From contig CAYLZN010000361.1 of the NCBI GenBank assembly GCA_964387935.1, forward strand, positions 1 to 5,582: a stretch of DNA of 5,582 nucleotides. Reading direction: 5' to 3'. The stretch comes from CAYLZN01 sp964387935. GTDB lineage: Bacteria > Acidobacteriota > Vicinamibacteria > Vicinamibacterales > JAFNAJ01. The notes under the pieces were generated by a model. It had not been told where the DNA came from and searched no databases. It was given only the letters and a program-made list of their open reading frames with translations. The translations under genes and the position numbers were made by a program. Shown piece by piece: positions 1-5,433 of this stretch; position 1 is the stretch's first letter, and each line of letters opens with the position of its first letter.

Positions 1-1
1 C

Positions 2-463
2 GCGCGGGCGACCCCCTGGCCGCCGGACTGGCAGGTCGTCGTCGCCACCCCGGCGCGCGCCCTCGCGACGAAGGTCGCAAGGGCCGCGCTCCCCGCGTCG
101 TTCCCGCTGGCCGACGCGGTGTTCAACCTGCAGCGCACGGCCATGCTGGTCGAGGCCGTGCACCGGCAGGACGCCGCGCTGCTGCGCGACGTCCTCGCCG
201 ACCGGCTCCACCAGCCGTTCCGTGCGGCGCTCGTGCCCGGCCTCGAGGAGGCCCTCACCTGGCACGGTGAGGGCCTCCTCGGCGTGTTCCTGAGCGGCGC
301 GGGGCCGTCCATCGCCGCGCTCGTCGACGCGCGGGTCGATGGCGCGGCGGAGCGCGCGGAGGCGCGCTTCGCCGCGCTGTATCGGCGACTGCGCCTCGAC
401 GTCACCCTGCGCCACTTGCGCGCGCACGCGCTCTTGCCGACGTGCGCGACCCCCGACGCCTGA
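2..463 (+). CDS. thrB: Homoserine kinase, C-terminal part (5' end outside window)
   Basis: Homoserine kinase is a cytoplasmic GHMP-family enzyme. It phosphorylates L-homoserine with ATP to O-phosphohomoserine, the substrate of the threonine synthase encoded next. The frame is open from base 2 and gives 153 residues before a TGA stop. Seen: a VVVATP strand near residue 12, then PLADAVFNLQR around residues 35-45, typical of this family. The third GHMP motif (GVFLSGAGPS, residues 94-103) forms part of the nucleotide/substrate-binding site. Family members are about 300 residues, so roughly half, including the ATP-binding glycine/serine loop, lies upstream of the window. The GTG at 119 is an internal valine codon, not a start. 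thrC follows 7 nt after the stop, which indicates one operon. A perfect 16-bp inverted repeat lies inside the frame at 244-281. The identification is firm. Confidence 0.92.
   Translation, partial: ARATPWPPDWQVVVATPARALATKVARAALPASFPLADAVFNLQRTAMLVEAVHRQDAALLRDVLADRLHQPFRAALVPGLEEALTWHGEGLLGVFLSGAGPSIAALVDARVDGAAERAEARFAALYRRLRLDVTLRHLRAHALLPTCATPDA
244..281. repeat. Perfect 16-bp inverted repeat (stem-loop) inside thrB
   Basis: Bases 244-259 (CGAGGAGGCCCTCACC) are exactly complementary to 266-281, with a 6-nt loop TGGCAC at 260-265. A possible T-G wobble pair (243/282) extends the stem. The stem is almost all G-C pairs, so the thrB-thrC mRNA could fold into a very stable hairpin. It encodes LEEALTWHGEGLLG, just before the third GHMP motif. 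No U-run follows, so it is not a standard intrinsic terminator. Its role is unknown. Options are an mRNA stability or translation-pausing element, a protein-binding dyad, or coincidence of codon choice. Confidence 0.85.
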
Positions 464-470
464 CCACCTC

Positions 471-1712
471 ATGACTACCCTGCTCGGTCTGCGCTGTCAC
501 GTCTGTCACACGCCGTTTCCTGCCGAGGCGGTCTTCGTCTGCAGCCAGTGCTTCGGTCCCCTCGAGGCGGTCTACGATTACGACAAGGCCCGCACCGTCC
601 TCACCCGCGACGTCATCGCCTCGCGCCCCCACAACTTGTGGCGCTACCGCGAGCTGCTGCCCATCACCGGCGAACCGCGCACAGGGTTCACCTCGGGCTT
701 CACTCCCCTCGTCCGCGCAGACCGGCTGGCGGAGCGCCTCGGCGTCCGCGAACTCTACGTGAAGGATGACGGAGTCAACCATCCGACGATGTCCTACAAG
801 GACCGCGTCGTCTCGGTGGCCGCGACGCGCGCCGTAGAACTGGGCTTCACCACGTTCGGCTGCGCGTCGACGGGCAACCTGGCCAACAGCGTGTCGGCCC
901 ACGCCGCCCGTCTCGGGCTCGAGTGCTACGTCTTCATCCCGGACAACCTCGAGGCGGGCAAGGTGGCCGGCTCCGCCATCTACGCACCGCACGTCGTCGC
1001 CGTCCAGGGCAACTACGACGACATCAATCGCCTCTGCACCCAGATCGCGGATCGCTACCACTGGGGGTTCGCGAACATCAACCTGCGCAGCTACTACGCC
1101 GAGGGCGCCAAGACATACGCGTTCGAGATTGCCGAGCAGCTCGGCTGGCGCCTGCCCAGGCACGTCGTGTCGCCGGTGGCCGGTGGAACGCTGCTGCCGC
1201 GCCTGGCGCGTGGGTTCGCCGAACTGCGGACGATCGGCCTCGTGGACGACGCCGTGCCGAGGCTCTACGCCGCGCAGGCCGCCGGGTGCGCGCCGGTGGT
1301 GCGGGCGTTCCAGGCTGGGCTCGAATTCCCGGACCCCGTCAAGCCGCACACGATCGCCAAGTCGATCGCCATCGGCAATCCCGCGGACGGCTTCCAGGTA
1401 CTCGAGGTGCTCAAGGCCACCGGCGGCGGTGCGGCGATGGTGTCAGACGACGAGATCCTCGACGGCATTCACCTGCTGGCGGAAACGGAAGGCATCTTCA
1501 CGGAGCCCGCCGGCGGGACGACCGTCGCCGCCACGCGGAGACTGATCGAGGAAGGGGCGATTCCACGCGATGAGACGACGGTCATCTGCGTGACCGGCAA
1601 CGGCTACAAGACCGTGGAAGTCCTGCGTGGACGCACCAGGCCGCCGGGCCACATCGGCCGGTCGCTGGCTGATTTCGAACGGGAATACGGGGCGGCGCTG
1701 AGCAGGACGTAG
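471..1712 (+). CDS. thrC: Threonine synthase
   Basis: This PLP-dependent lyase converts O-phospho-L-homoserine and water to L-threonine and phosphate, the last step of threonine synthesis. The 413-residue product starts with a zinc-ribbon-like pair of CxxC motifs (Cys9/Cys12 and Cys24/Cys27). The PLP-binding lysine is expected at Lys110 in NHPTMSYKDR. The phosphate-contacting loop is ASTGNL (132-137), and TGNG is at 375-378. The family often reads SFKDR where this protein reads SYKDR. The ATG at 471 is chosen because the ribbon starts at residue 9. The frame stays open upstream to 339, but that stretch overlaps thrB and is arginine-rich shadow sequence. No Shine-Dalgarno is visible before 471, so translation may be coupled to thrB 7 nt upstream. 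The fold-type II family also includes cysteate synthase and threonine dehydratase, but the thrB neighbour favours thrC. Confidence 0.93.
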   Translation: MTTLLGLRCHVCHTPFPAEAVFVCSQCFGPLEAVYDYDKARTVLTRDVIASRPHNLWRYRELLPITGEPRTGFTSGFTPLVRADRLAERLGVRELYVKDDGVNHPTMSYKDRVVSVAATRAVELGFTTFGCASTGNLANSVSAHAARLGLECYVFIPDNLEAGKVAGSAIYAPHVVAVQGNYDDINRLCTQIADRYHWGFANINLRSYYAEGAKTYAFEIAEQLGWRLPRHVVSPVAGGTLLPRLARGFAELRTIGLVDDAVPRLYAAQAAGCAPVVRAFQAGLEFPDPVKPHTIAKSIAIGNPADGFQVLEVLKATGGGAAMVSDDEILDGIHLLAETEGIFTEPAGGTTVAATRRLIEEGAIPRDETTVICVTGNGYKTVEVLRGRTRPPGHIGRSLADFEREYGAALSRT

Positions 1713-1740
1713 CGCGGTCGCCGTGCGCCGTGTTTGCCCG

Positions 1741-1778
1741 TACGCCGCCGTACGCCGTAAGCCGTACGCCGTACGCCG
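1741..1778. repeat. Heptanucleotide TACGCCG repeat array between convergent genes
   Basis: Perfect TACGCCG units lie at 1741-1747, 1751-1757, 1765-1771 and 1772-1778, with one variant, TAAGCCG, at 1758-1764. Four units (1751-1778) are strictly head to tail. Degenerate relatives (TGCGCCG at 1724-1730, TGTTTGCCCG at 1731-1740) lead into the array. It ends exactly at the stop codon of the minus-strand gene and begins 28 nt after the thrC stop, so it fills most of the convergent spacer. There is no U-tailed hairpin here that would serve as a normal terminator for either gene. Confidence 0.85.
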
Positions 1779-3131
1779 CTACTTGCTCCCCCCCGCCGGC
1801 AACTTCATCGAGTAGGACGTGCGCGACCAGACGTCCACACCCTCGCGCTTCACCTTCACCTCGATCTTGCGGGTGCGCCTGGTGGGATCGGGATTCGAGG
1901 AATAGTAGCCAAGCACGTAATAGTCGGAGGTCTCGGCGTCGATGCGCTTCAGGGCCTTGCCGAAATCGTTCTGGTTGACGACGGCGATCCCGCCGGTGAG
2001 ATCGGCGATCACGCGCAGGCTGTCCTGGGACTTGCGGATGTAGTCGTTCCACTGCGTCGGATCCACCTGCTCGTCCAGATCCGGTCCGCCCACGAGGCCC
2101 CGGGGGTCGATGGTGTAGACCGTCGCGTTGGCGCGGTTCGCCGTCCGTGTCAGTTCCGCCAGGTCGCGCGCGAGGTCGGCGTCCGCGAACTGCTGGCTCT
2201 GCCGCGTCGGATCGTCCCGGTACGTGCTGGAGTTCGTGCCGTCGCCGGTATCCGAGGCGAAGTTCTGACACCTCGAGCTCATCTCGAAGAACCCCGTCCC
2301 CCCGGCGCCGGGATCGCATCCGCGCGCGCCCGCGAACGGGTTGAAGTCGTAACCGTTCGACACGTAGACCACGGCCTTCCGGCGGTTCTGGATCTTCTCC
2401 AGGTTCTGCAGAATGTCCTGTGCGATTGAAAAGGCCACGTGGGCACGGTAGCGCACCTCGGTGGGCCCCTCGGCGCCATCCGGCCCCTGGATGATGTCGG
2501 TTGGCTTGAGGCCGCTGCCGCTGATCTTCTTGATGGCCTCGTCCAGCCGCTTCTTGTCGTAGGTCAGATCGATCGCCAGCGATGACGGCCCAGTGGACAC
2601 GATGCCGAACATGTCACCGTCGTGGATGAGCGTCTTGGAGATCTGCTTGAACAACTCGCGAATGCGAGCGGTGTTCCGGAAGTCGAGGTGCAGGTCGTCC
2701 ACAAAGAGCAGGAAGATCCGGCCGGCGGCGTCGTTGGTCGGGGCGGCGGGCGGCAGGATGATCCCTTCGGGCGTCGGCGGCGGCGGAGGGAGCTGCCGGT
2801 TGAACACGCGTCCGCCGTGCACGAGCACCAGCGACGAGACGTCCTGGAGCACACCGTCCTCGTAGACCTCGAATTCCTGCTTCTGGAGATCGGACACGAA
2901 CTGGCCGCTGTTGTCCCGCGTGATGACGTCGGTCGTCACGAGGTTGATCTGCACGGCGAACGTGGGCTTCGTTCCACCAGCCGGAGTGCCAGGTGCCTGG
3001 GTGCCGGGTGCCGGGGTGCTGGGAGGCGTTTGGGCGGGCCCCGCCGACAAGGCGGGCGTCAGGACCAGCACCGACGCGAGAGCGGCCGCGGCACACGTCC
3101 GGCCGGCGCCGAGAAACTTGCGAGGATTCAT
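1779..3131 (-). CDS. Exported VWFA-related Acidobacterial domain protein (TIGR03436-like)
   Basis: A 450-residue protein, probably exported. Residues 1-30 form a signal peptide (basic MNPRK start, hydrophobic stretch 13-28, cleavage probably near 29-33). There is no lipobox cysteine at the cleavage region. A Pro/Thr/Gly linker (34-54) precedes a beta-rich segment (57-105) with VTTDVITRDNSGQFV and FEVYEDGV. A proline run (115-119) leads to a von Willebrand A-like domain from about 138 (RIFLLFVDDLHLDF) to about 410 (DYYVLGYY). The canonical MIDAS DxSxS is not seen; DDLHLD takes its place. Cys272 and Cys288 could form a disulfide outside the cytoplasm. The family is recognised by overall pattern and is multi-copy in Acidobacteriota. 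Its molecular role is not established. The start is supported by the signal peptide. There is no clear Shine-Dalgarno, and a TATACT box lies 6 nt upstream. It converges with thrC. Confidence 0.85.
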   Translation of the reverse strand: MNPRKFLGAGRTCAAAALASVLVLTPALSAGPAQTPPSTPAPGTQAPGTPAGGTKPTFAVQINLVTTDVITRDNSGQFVSDLQKQEFEVYEDGVLQDVSSLVLVHGGRVFNRQLPPPPPTPEGIILPPAAPTNDAAGRIFLLFVDDLHLDFRNTARIRELFKQISKTLIHDGDMFGIVSTGPSSLAIDLTYDKKRLDEAIKKISGSGLKPTDIIQGPDGAEGPTEVRYRAHVAFSIAQDILQNLEKIQNRRKAVVYVSNGYDFNPFAGARGCDPGAGGTGFFEMSSRCQNFASDTGDGTNSSTYRDDPTRQSQQFADADLARDLAELTRTANRANATVYTIDPRGLVGGPDLDEQVDPTQWNDYIRKSQDSLRVIADLTGGIAVVNQNDFGKALKRIDAETSDYYVLGYYSSNPDPTRRTRKIEVKVKREGVDVWSRTSYSMKLPAGGSK

Positions 3132-3137
3132 GACATC

Positions 3138-3143
3138 AGTATA
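3138..3143 (-). promoter_or_regulatory. Candidate -10 element (TATACT) for the VWFA-like gene, leaderless-type spacing
   Basis: On the minus strand, TATACT is followed by exactly 6 nt and then the ATG at 3131. This places the expected transcription start at or next to the start codon. No convincing -35 hexamer is found 16-18 nt upstream, and no Shine-Dalgarno sequence lies before the ATG. The same spacing occurs before hemE. Confidence 0.5.
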
Positions 3144-3257
3144 ACGACAGTCAGCCGCCGCGGCGCCCCACCGGATCCCGGGGGGAGGGATGACCGGCGG
3201 GGCCGCGGCAGAGGCGACTGCTAATCGCTGAAGTTAGGACGCTGGCGCGCATCGGGC

Positions 3258-3296
3258 GGCCGCCCCCCCCACAGCGAGTGGGAGGGGGGCCGGGCC
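3258..3296 (-). terminator. GC-rich imperfect hairpin just after the stop of the nuclease-like gene
   Basis: A run of eight C (3263-3270) plus AC faces GTGGGAGGGGGG (3278-3289) across the loop AGCGA (3273-3277). This gives a 10-11 bp stem with one mismatch or bulge at A3283, and the outer bases can extend it with bulges. It starts 4 nt past the stop codon at 3300, where a terminator would sit. No U-run follows on the minus strand, so it may only stabilise the mRNA 3' end. The rest of the 3132-3299 spacer shows nothing recognisable apart from the promoter next to 3131. Confidence 0.35.
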
Positions 3297-3299
3297 AGC

Positions 3300-4175
3300 T
3301 CAGCGGCGGCTCGTCTTCTTGGCGCGGGAGGCAGTCGAGCGCGACGGACTCGAAGCCTTCGCGGTCTTGGTGGGGGCCTTGGTCCGCTTCGGGGACGACA
3401 CGGCCCTCGCGGACGCCGCTTTCGCGGGCGCCACCTTTCGAGCGGGGTGCTTGACCTTGGCCACCCCTTTTTGTGGCTTGGCGGCAGTCTGTTTCGGGCT
3501 GGTCCCCTTGCGCACCGACGGCTGAGCCTTGCTTCCGGGAGCGCCCGGCCGCCCGCCGCCCTTCGGTGACGCCGCTTTGGCCTTCGGGGCCGACGGCATG
3601 GCCTTCGGGGCCGCGGGATTGGCCTTCGGGGCCGCGGCTTTCGCGGTGACCTTCTGCGCGGGAACCCCCTTGCCCGTCGCGGGCTTCGGGGCCACGGTCT
3701 TGGTGGTGGCGGGCGTCGCCCCCTTGGGCGGGGGTGGGAGCTCCGCCAGGGTCTCGTCGCGATGCACGAGCGTGATCCGGACCTGCTCCCCGAAGACGAA
3801 ATAGCTCCAGAGCTCGGCCAGCGCCACGTGCTGGTCGGCACACAGACGCCGTGCTTGATCGATGGAGTTCACCGGCACGTAGAGCTGGAAGGGGGCTCGC
3901 GCCCTGGACATGTGCGTCCATTGCGCCATGGCCTCGAGGTGGTTGATCGACTCGCCCGTCTCCACCTCCACGACGCCCTGCAGGCGACGGGGCACCGTGG
4001 GGCTGTAGAGGACGAGGTCCGGAAACACCGTGAGCTGGCCGACCTTCAGCGAGGTCGCGCGCTCGTCGCCGACGTTGGCCTCGACGTCGAACCTCTTCTT
4101 CCACTTGGCCTGGAGCAGGCGGATGACGCGGTCGTGCTCGAGTTGCTCACGGACCGGGCGGACCAGAATCGACAA
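3300..4175 (-). CDS. Unrecognised protein: PD-(D/E)xK-like domain plus histone H1-like Lys/Ala/Pro tail
   Basis: A 291-residue protein that I cannot assign to a named family. Residues 1-145 look globular. A helix (RPVREQLEHDRVIRLLQAKW) leads to VFPDLVLYS (Asp53), then GVVEVETGES (Glu70, Glu72). The acid followed by an E-x-E strand recalls the core of PD-(D/E)xK nuclease-like folds, with Glu replacing the usual Lys. That is inference from pattern only, and activity is uncertain. Residues 146-291 form a disordered-looking tail with no Asp or Glu and, by my count, 26 Lys and 9 Arg, in APK/AAK repeats like histone H1. This suggests nucleic-acid binding. TTG at 4175 is chosen for its GGAGG Shine-Dalgarno 5 nt upstream. 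The frame extends to a TTG at 4286, but those first codons overlap the candidate promoter and read as Pro/Gly/Arg-rich filler. It is divergent from hemE. Confidence 0.7.
   Translation of the reverse strand: MSILVRPVREQLEHDRVIRLLQAKWKKRFDVEANVGDERATSLKVGQLTVFPDLVLYSPTVPRRLQGVVEVETGESINHLEAMAQWTHMSRARAPFQLYVPVNSIDQARRLCADQHVALAELWSYFVFGEQVRITLVHRDETLAELPPPPKGATPATTKTVAPKPATGKGVPAQKVTAKAAAPKANPAAPKAMPSAPKAKAASPKGGGRPGAPGSKAQPSVRKGTSPKQTAAKPQKGVAKVKHPARKVAPAKAASARAVSSPKRTKAPTKTAKASSPSRSTASRAKKTSRR
3578..3640. repeat. Three 21-bp in-frame tandem repeats coding the Lys/Ala/Pro tail
   Basis: The 15-base core TGGCCTTCGGGGCCG occurs at 3578-3592, 3599-3613 and 3620-3634, with a period of exactly 21 bp (seven codons). 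On the minus strand this encodes consecutive heptapeptides APKANPA, APKAMPS and APKAKAA. The cores are identical while the 6-nt spacers differ. This fits recent duplication or slippage within the coding region and a tail whose length may vary between relatives. Confidence 0.8.
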
Positions 4176-4179
4176 CGCT

Positions 4180-4185
4180 CCCTCC
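4180..4185 (-). promoter_or_regulatory. Shine-Dalgarno GGAGGG deciding a TTG start at 4175
   Basis: On the minus strand GGAGGGAGCG directly precedes TTG. The GGAGG core (4181-4185) is 5 nt from the start codon, close to the usual optimum. It is the clearest ribosome binding site in the window and is the main reason for starting the gene here rather than at the more upstream TTG. Confidence 0.6.
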
Positions 4186-4274
4186 GCGGTGGGGCCTCGG
4201 CGCGGTCCCGGATTCTGCTGGCGGGTCGGGCACAACGGGCCCCCAGGCGGGACGACCCGCGCAAAGTCCCGGGA

Positions 4275-4283
4275 ACTGTAGCA
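4275..4283 (-). promoter_or_regulatory. Candidate extended -10 promoter (TGCTACAGT) for the nuclease-like gene
   Basis: On the minus strand TGCTACAGT matches the extended -10 pattern TGnTAnnnT. Transcription would start near 4268 and give a 5' leader of about 90 nt before the TTG at 4175. Within that leader an 8-bp inverted repeat (4221-4228 with 4253-4260) could form a loose hairpin, though such pairs are expected by chance in DNA this GC-rich. No clear -35 is visible. An extended -10 can work without one. Confidence 0.4.
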
Positions 4284-4350
4284 CAACTTCCGCGCTTGCT
4301 ATCGGCCGTTCGCGGGTTTTTGTTTGGCCCTCAAGGGAATCGCCGGTCTC

Positions 4351-4366
4351 GGGGCCCCGGGGCCCC
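4351..4366. promoter_or_regulatory. 16-bp perfect palindrome upstream of the hemE -10 element
   Basis: GGGGCCCCGGGGCCCC equals its own reverse complement. It spans about -36 to -21 relative to a hemE transcription start at 4387, where the -35 region would be. It is followed by TTCTTT, so on the plus strand it resembles a small terminator hairpin, but no gene ends upstream on that strand. It could be a regulator site. Its all-G/C make-up means chance is a serious alternative. Confidence 0.35.
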
Positions 4367-4371
4367 TTCTT

Positions 4372-4380
4372 TGCTACCAT
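4372..4380 (+). promoter_or_regulatory. Extended -10 promoter (TGCTACCAT) for hemE, leaderless-type spacing
   Basis: TGCTACCAT fits TGnTAnnnT, and exactly 6 nt (CCCACC) separate it from the GTG at 4387. The expected start of transcription therefore falls on or beside the start codon. No Shine-Dalgarno is present. It shares TGCTAC with the opposing promoter at 4275-4283. The two elements point away from each other, leaving about 88 bp between them. Confidence 0.5.
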
Positions 4381-4386
4381 CCCACC

Positions 4387-5418
4387 GTGCCTCCCCGGTT
4401 CCTGGCGGCCTGCCGGCGTGAACCCGTTGACCGCACCCCGGTCTGGTTCATGCGACAAGCCGGCCGCGTCCTGACCGAGTATCGCGCGCTGCGCGAGAAA
4501 CACTCGGTGATCGACATCTGCCGGCAGCCCGAGCTGGCAGCGGAGGTCACCCTCCTGCCACTCCGCCGGTTCGACGTGGACGCCGCCCTCCTCTTCTCCG
4601 AGATGCTGCTGGCGCTCGAGCCCATGGGACTCCGGGTTGACGGGCTCCGAGGGGATCACCTCGAGGTCGAAGGACTCCTGCGGTCGCGCGACGACGTGGA
4701 CCGGCTCCGCGTGTTCGACCCGCGCGAGGAACTGCCCTTCCTCGGCGAAACCGCCAGGATCGCCTGTCGTGAGCTGGGCGGACAGGTCCCCCTGCTCGGC
4801 GTTGCCGGGGCGCCTTTCACGCTCGCCTGCTACGCCGTCGATGGCAACCCGGCCGGGGGGTGCGCCGCCACACGCGCCCTGATGTACGGAGACCCCGCGA
4901 CCTGGCATCGCCTGGGTGAGAAACTTGCGGCGGTCACGGCGTCGGTCCTTCGAGCCCAGGTGGAACAGGGCGCCCAGGCCGTGCAGCTTTTCGACTCCTG
5001 GGTCGGCGCACTCACGCCCGATGATTACCGGCAGTTCGTCCTGCCGCACGCCCGCCACGTCTTCGAAGCCCTGGCCGACCTCGGCGTCCCCACCATTCAT
5101 TTCGGAACGGGCACCACGGACCTGCTGGAACTCATGCGCGAGGCCGGCGGCGACGTCATCGGCATCGACTGGCGCGTGCCGCTCGACGTCGCCTGGGCGC
5201 GCATCGGCTACGACTGCGGCATCCAGGGCAACCTGGATCCCGCCCTGCTGCTCGGGCCGATGGAACCGCTGCTGGCGGGCGCGTTCGAGGTGCTGGCCCG
5301 GGCAGGCGGCCGGCCGGGCCACATCTTCAACCTCGGACACGGCCTCCTGCCGTCCACACCGGTCGAGCGCGTGCAGGCGCTCACGCGCTACGTGCACGCA
5401 CACTCTGCGACAGCCTGA
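4387..5418 (+). CDS. hemE: Uroporphyrinogen decarboxylase
   Basis: This cytoplasmic enzyme removes four carboxyl groups from uroporphyrinogen III to give coproporphyrinogen III in heme synthesis. The 343-residue product matches the family length. Signature 1 is PVWFMRQAGRVLTEY (18-32) and signature 2 is GVAGAPFT (138-145). By alignment to human UROD, Arg23 and Arg27 correspond to Arg37 and Arg41, Tyr149 to Tyr164, Ser204 to Ser219 and His318 (NLGHGL) to His339. The human catalytic Asp86 position (FSD) is Glu72 here (FSEML), an unusual conservative change. GTG at 4387 is chosen because the family N-terminus (PPRFLAACR) begins there and TGCTACCAT sits 6 nt upstream. A TTG at 4324 would add 21 residues unlike the family. 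A secreted-protein gene starts 15 nt after the stop, probably in the same transcript. The identification is secure. Confidence 0.96.
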   Translation: MPPRFLAACRREPVDRTPVWFMRQAGRVLTEYRALREKHSVIDICRQPELAAEVTLLPLRRFDVDAALLFSEMLLALEPMGLRVDGLRGDHLEVEGLLRSRDDVDRLRVFDPREELPFLGETARIACRELGGQVPLLGVAGAPFTLACYAVDGNPAGGCAATRALMYGDPATWHRLGEKLAAVTASVLRAQVEQGAQAVQLFDSWVGALTPDDYRQFVLPHARHVFEALADLGVPTIHFGTGTTDLLELMREAGGDVIGIDWRVPLDVAWARIGYDCGIQGNLDPALLLGPMEPLLAGAFEVLARAGGRPGHIFNLGHGLLPSTPVERVQALTRYVHAHSATA

Positions 5419-5433
5419 CCGCTGGAACTCCCG

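Noticed and set aside
402..1349. 315-codon minus-strand frame opposite thrC
   Set aside because: Shadow of thrC. It is Arg/Gly/Val-rich with no recognisable motif, and it overlaps an unambiguous enzyme gene.
1640..1655. Similar CCGGGCCACATC strings near the thrC end and in hemE (about 5314)
   Set aside because: The match is only about a dozen bases. It comes from common GC-rich codons (Gly-His-Ile) in both proteins and does not extend.
1582..2319. 245-codon minus-strand frame across the convergent spacer
   Set aside because: It is a phase-shifted shadow of the VWFA-like gene and of thrC antisense, and it reads through the heptamer repeats.
3151..4104. 317-codon minus-strand frame overlapping the nuclease-like gene in another phase
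   Set aside because: The translation is Arg/Gly/Gln-rich low-complexity sequence. The 3300-4175 phase shows a structured domain, a good ribosome binding site and codon-periodic repeats.
4176..4286. N-terminal extension of the nuclease-like protein to a TTG at 4286
   Set aside because: The added 37 residues are Pro/Gly/Arg-rich, overlap a candidate extended -10 element and lack a Shine-Dalgarno. The TTG at 4175 has a strong one.
3762..4421. 219-codon plus-strand frame across the nuclease-like gene and the hemE upstream region
   Set aside because: It runs through the divergent promoter region and into hemE in a different phase, with no domain features.
5294..5321. 8-bp inverted repeat TGGCCCGG/CCGGGCCA inside hemE
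   Set aside because: Stems of this length with a loop of 12 nt are expected by chance in such GC-rich sequence.
4147..5403. Long open frame of 418 codons on the minus strand opposite hemE
   Set aside because: It is antisense to a clear hemE and its translation matches no domain I recognise. Open antisense frames are expected from GC-rich codon use.
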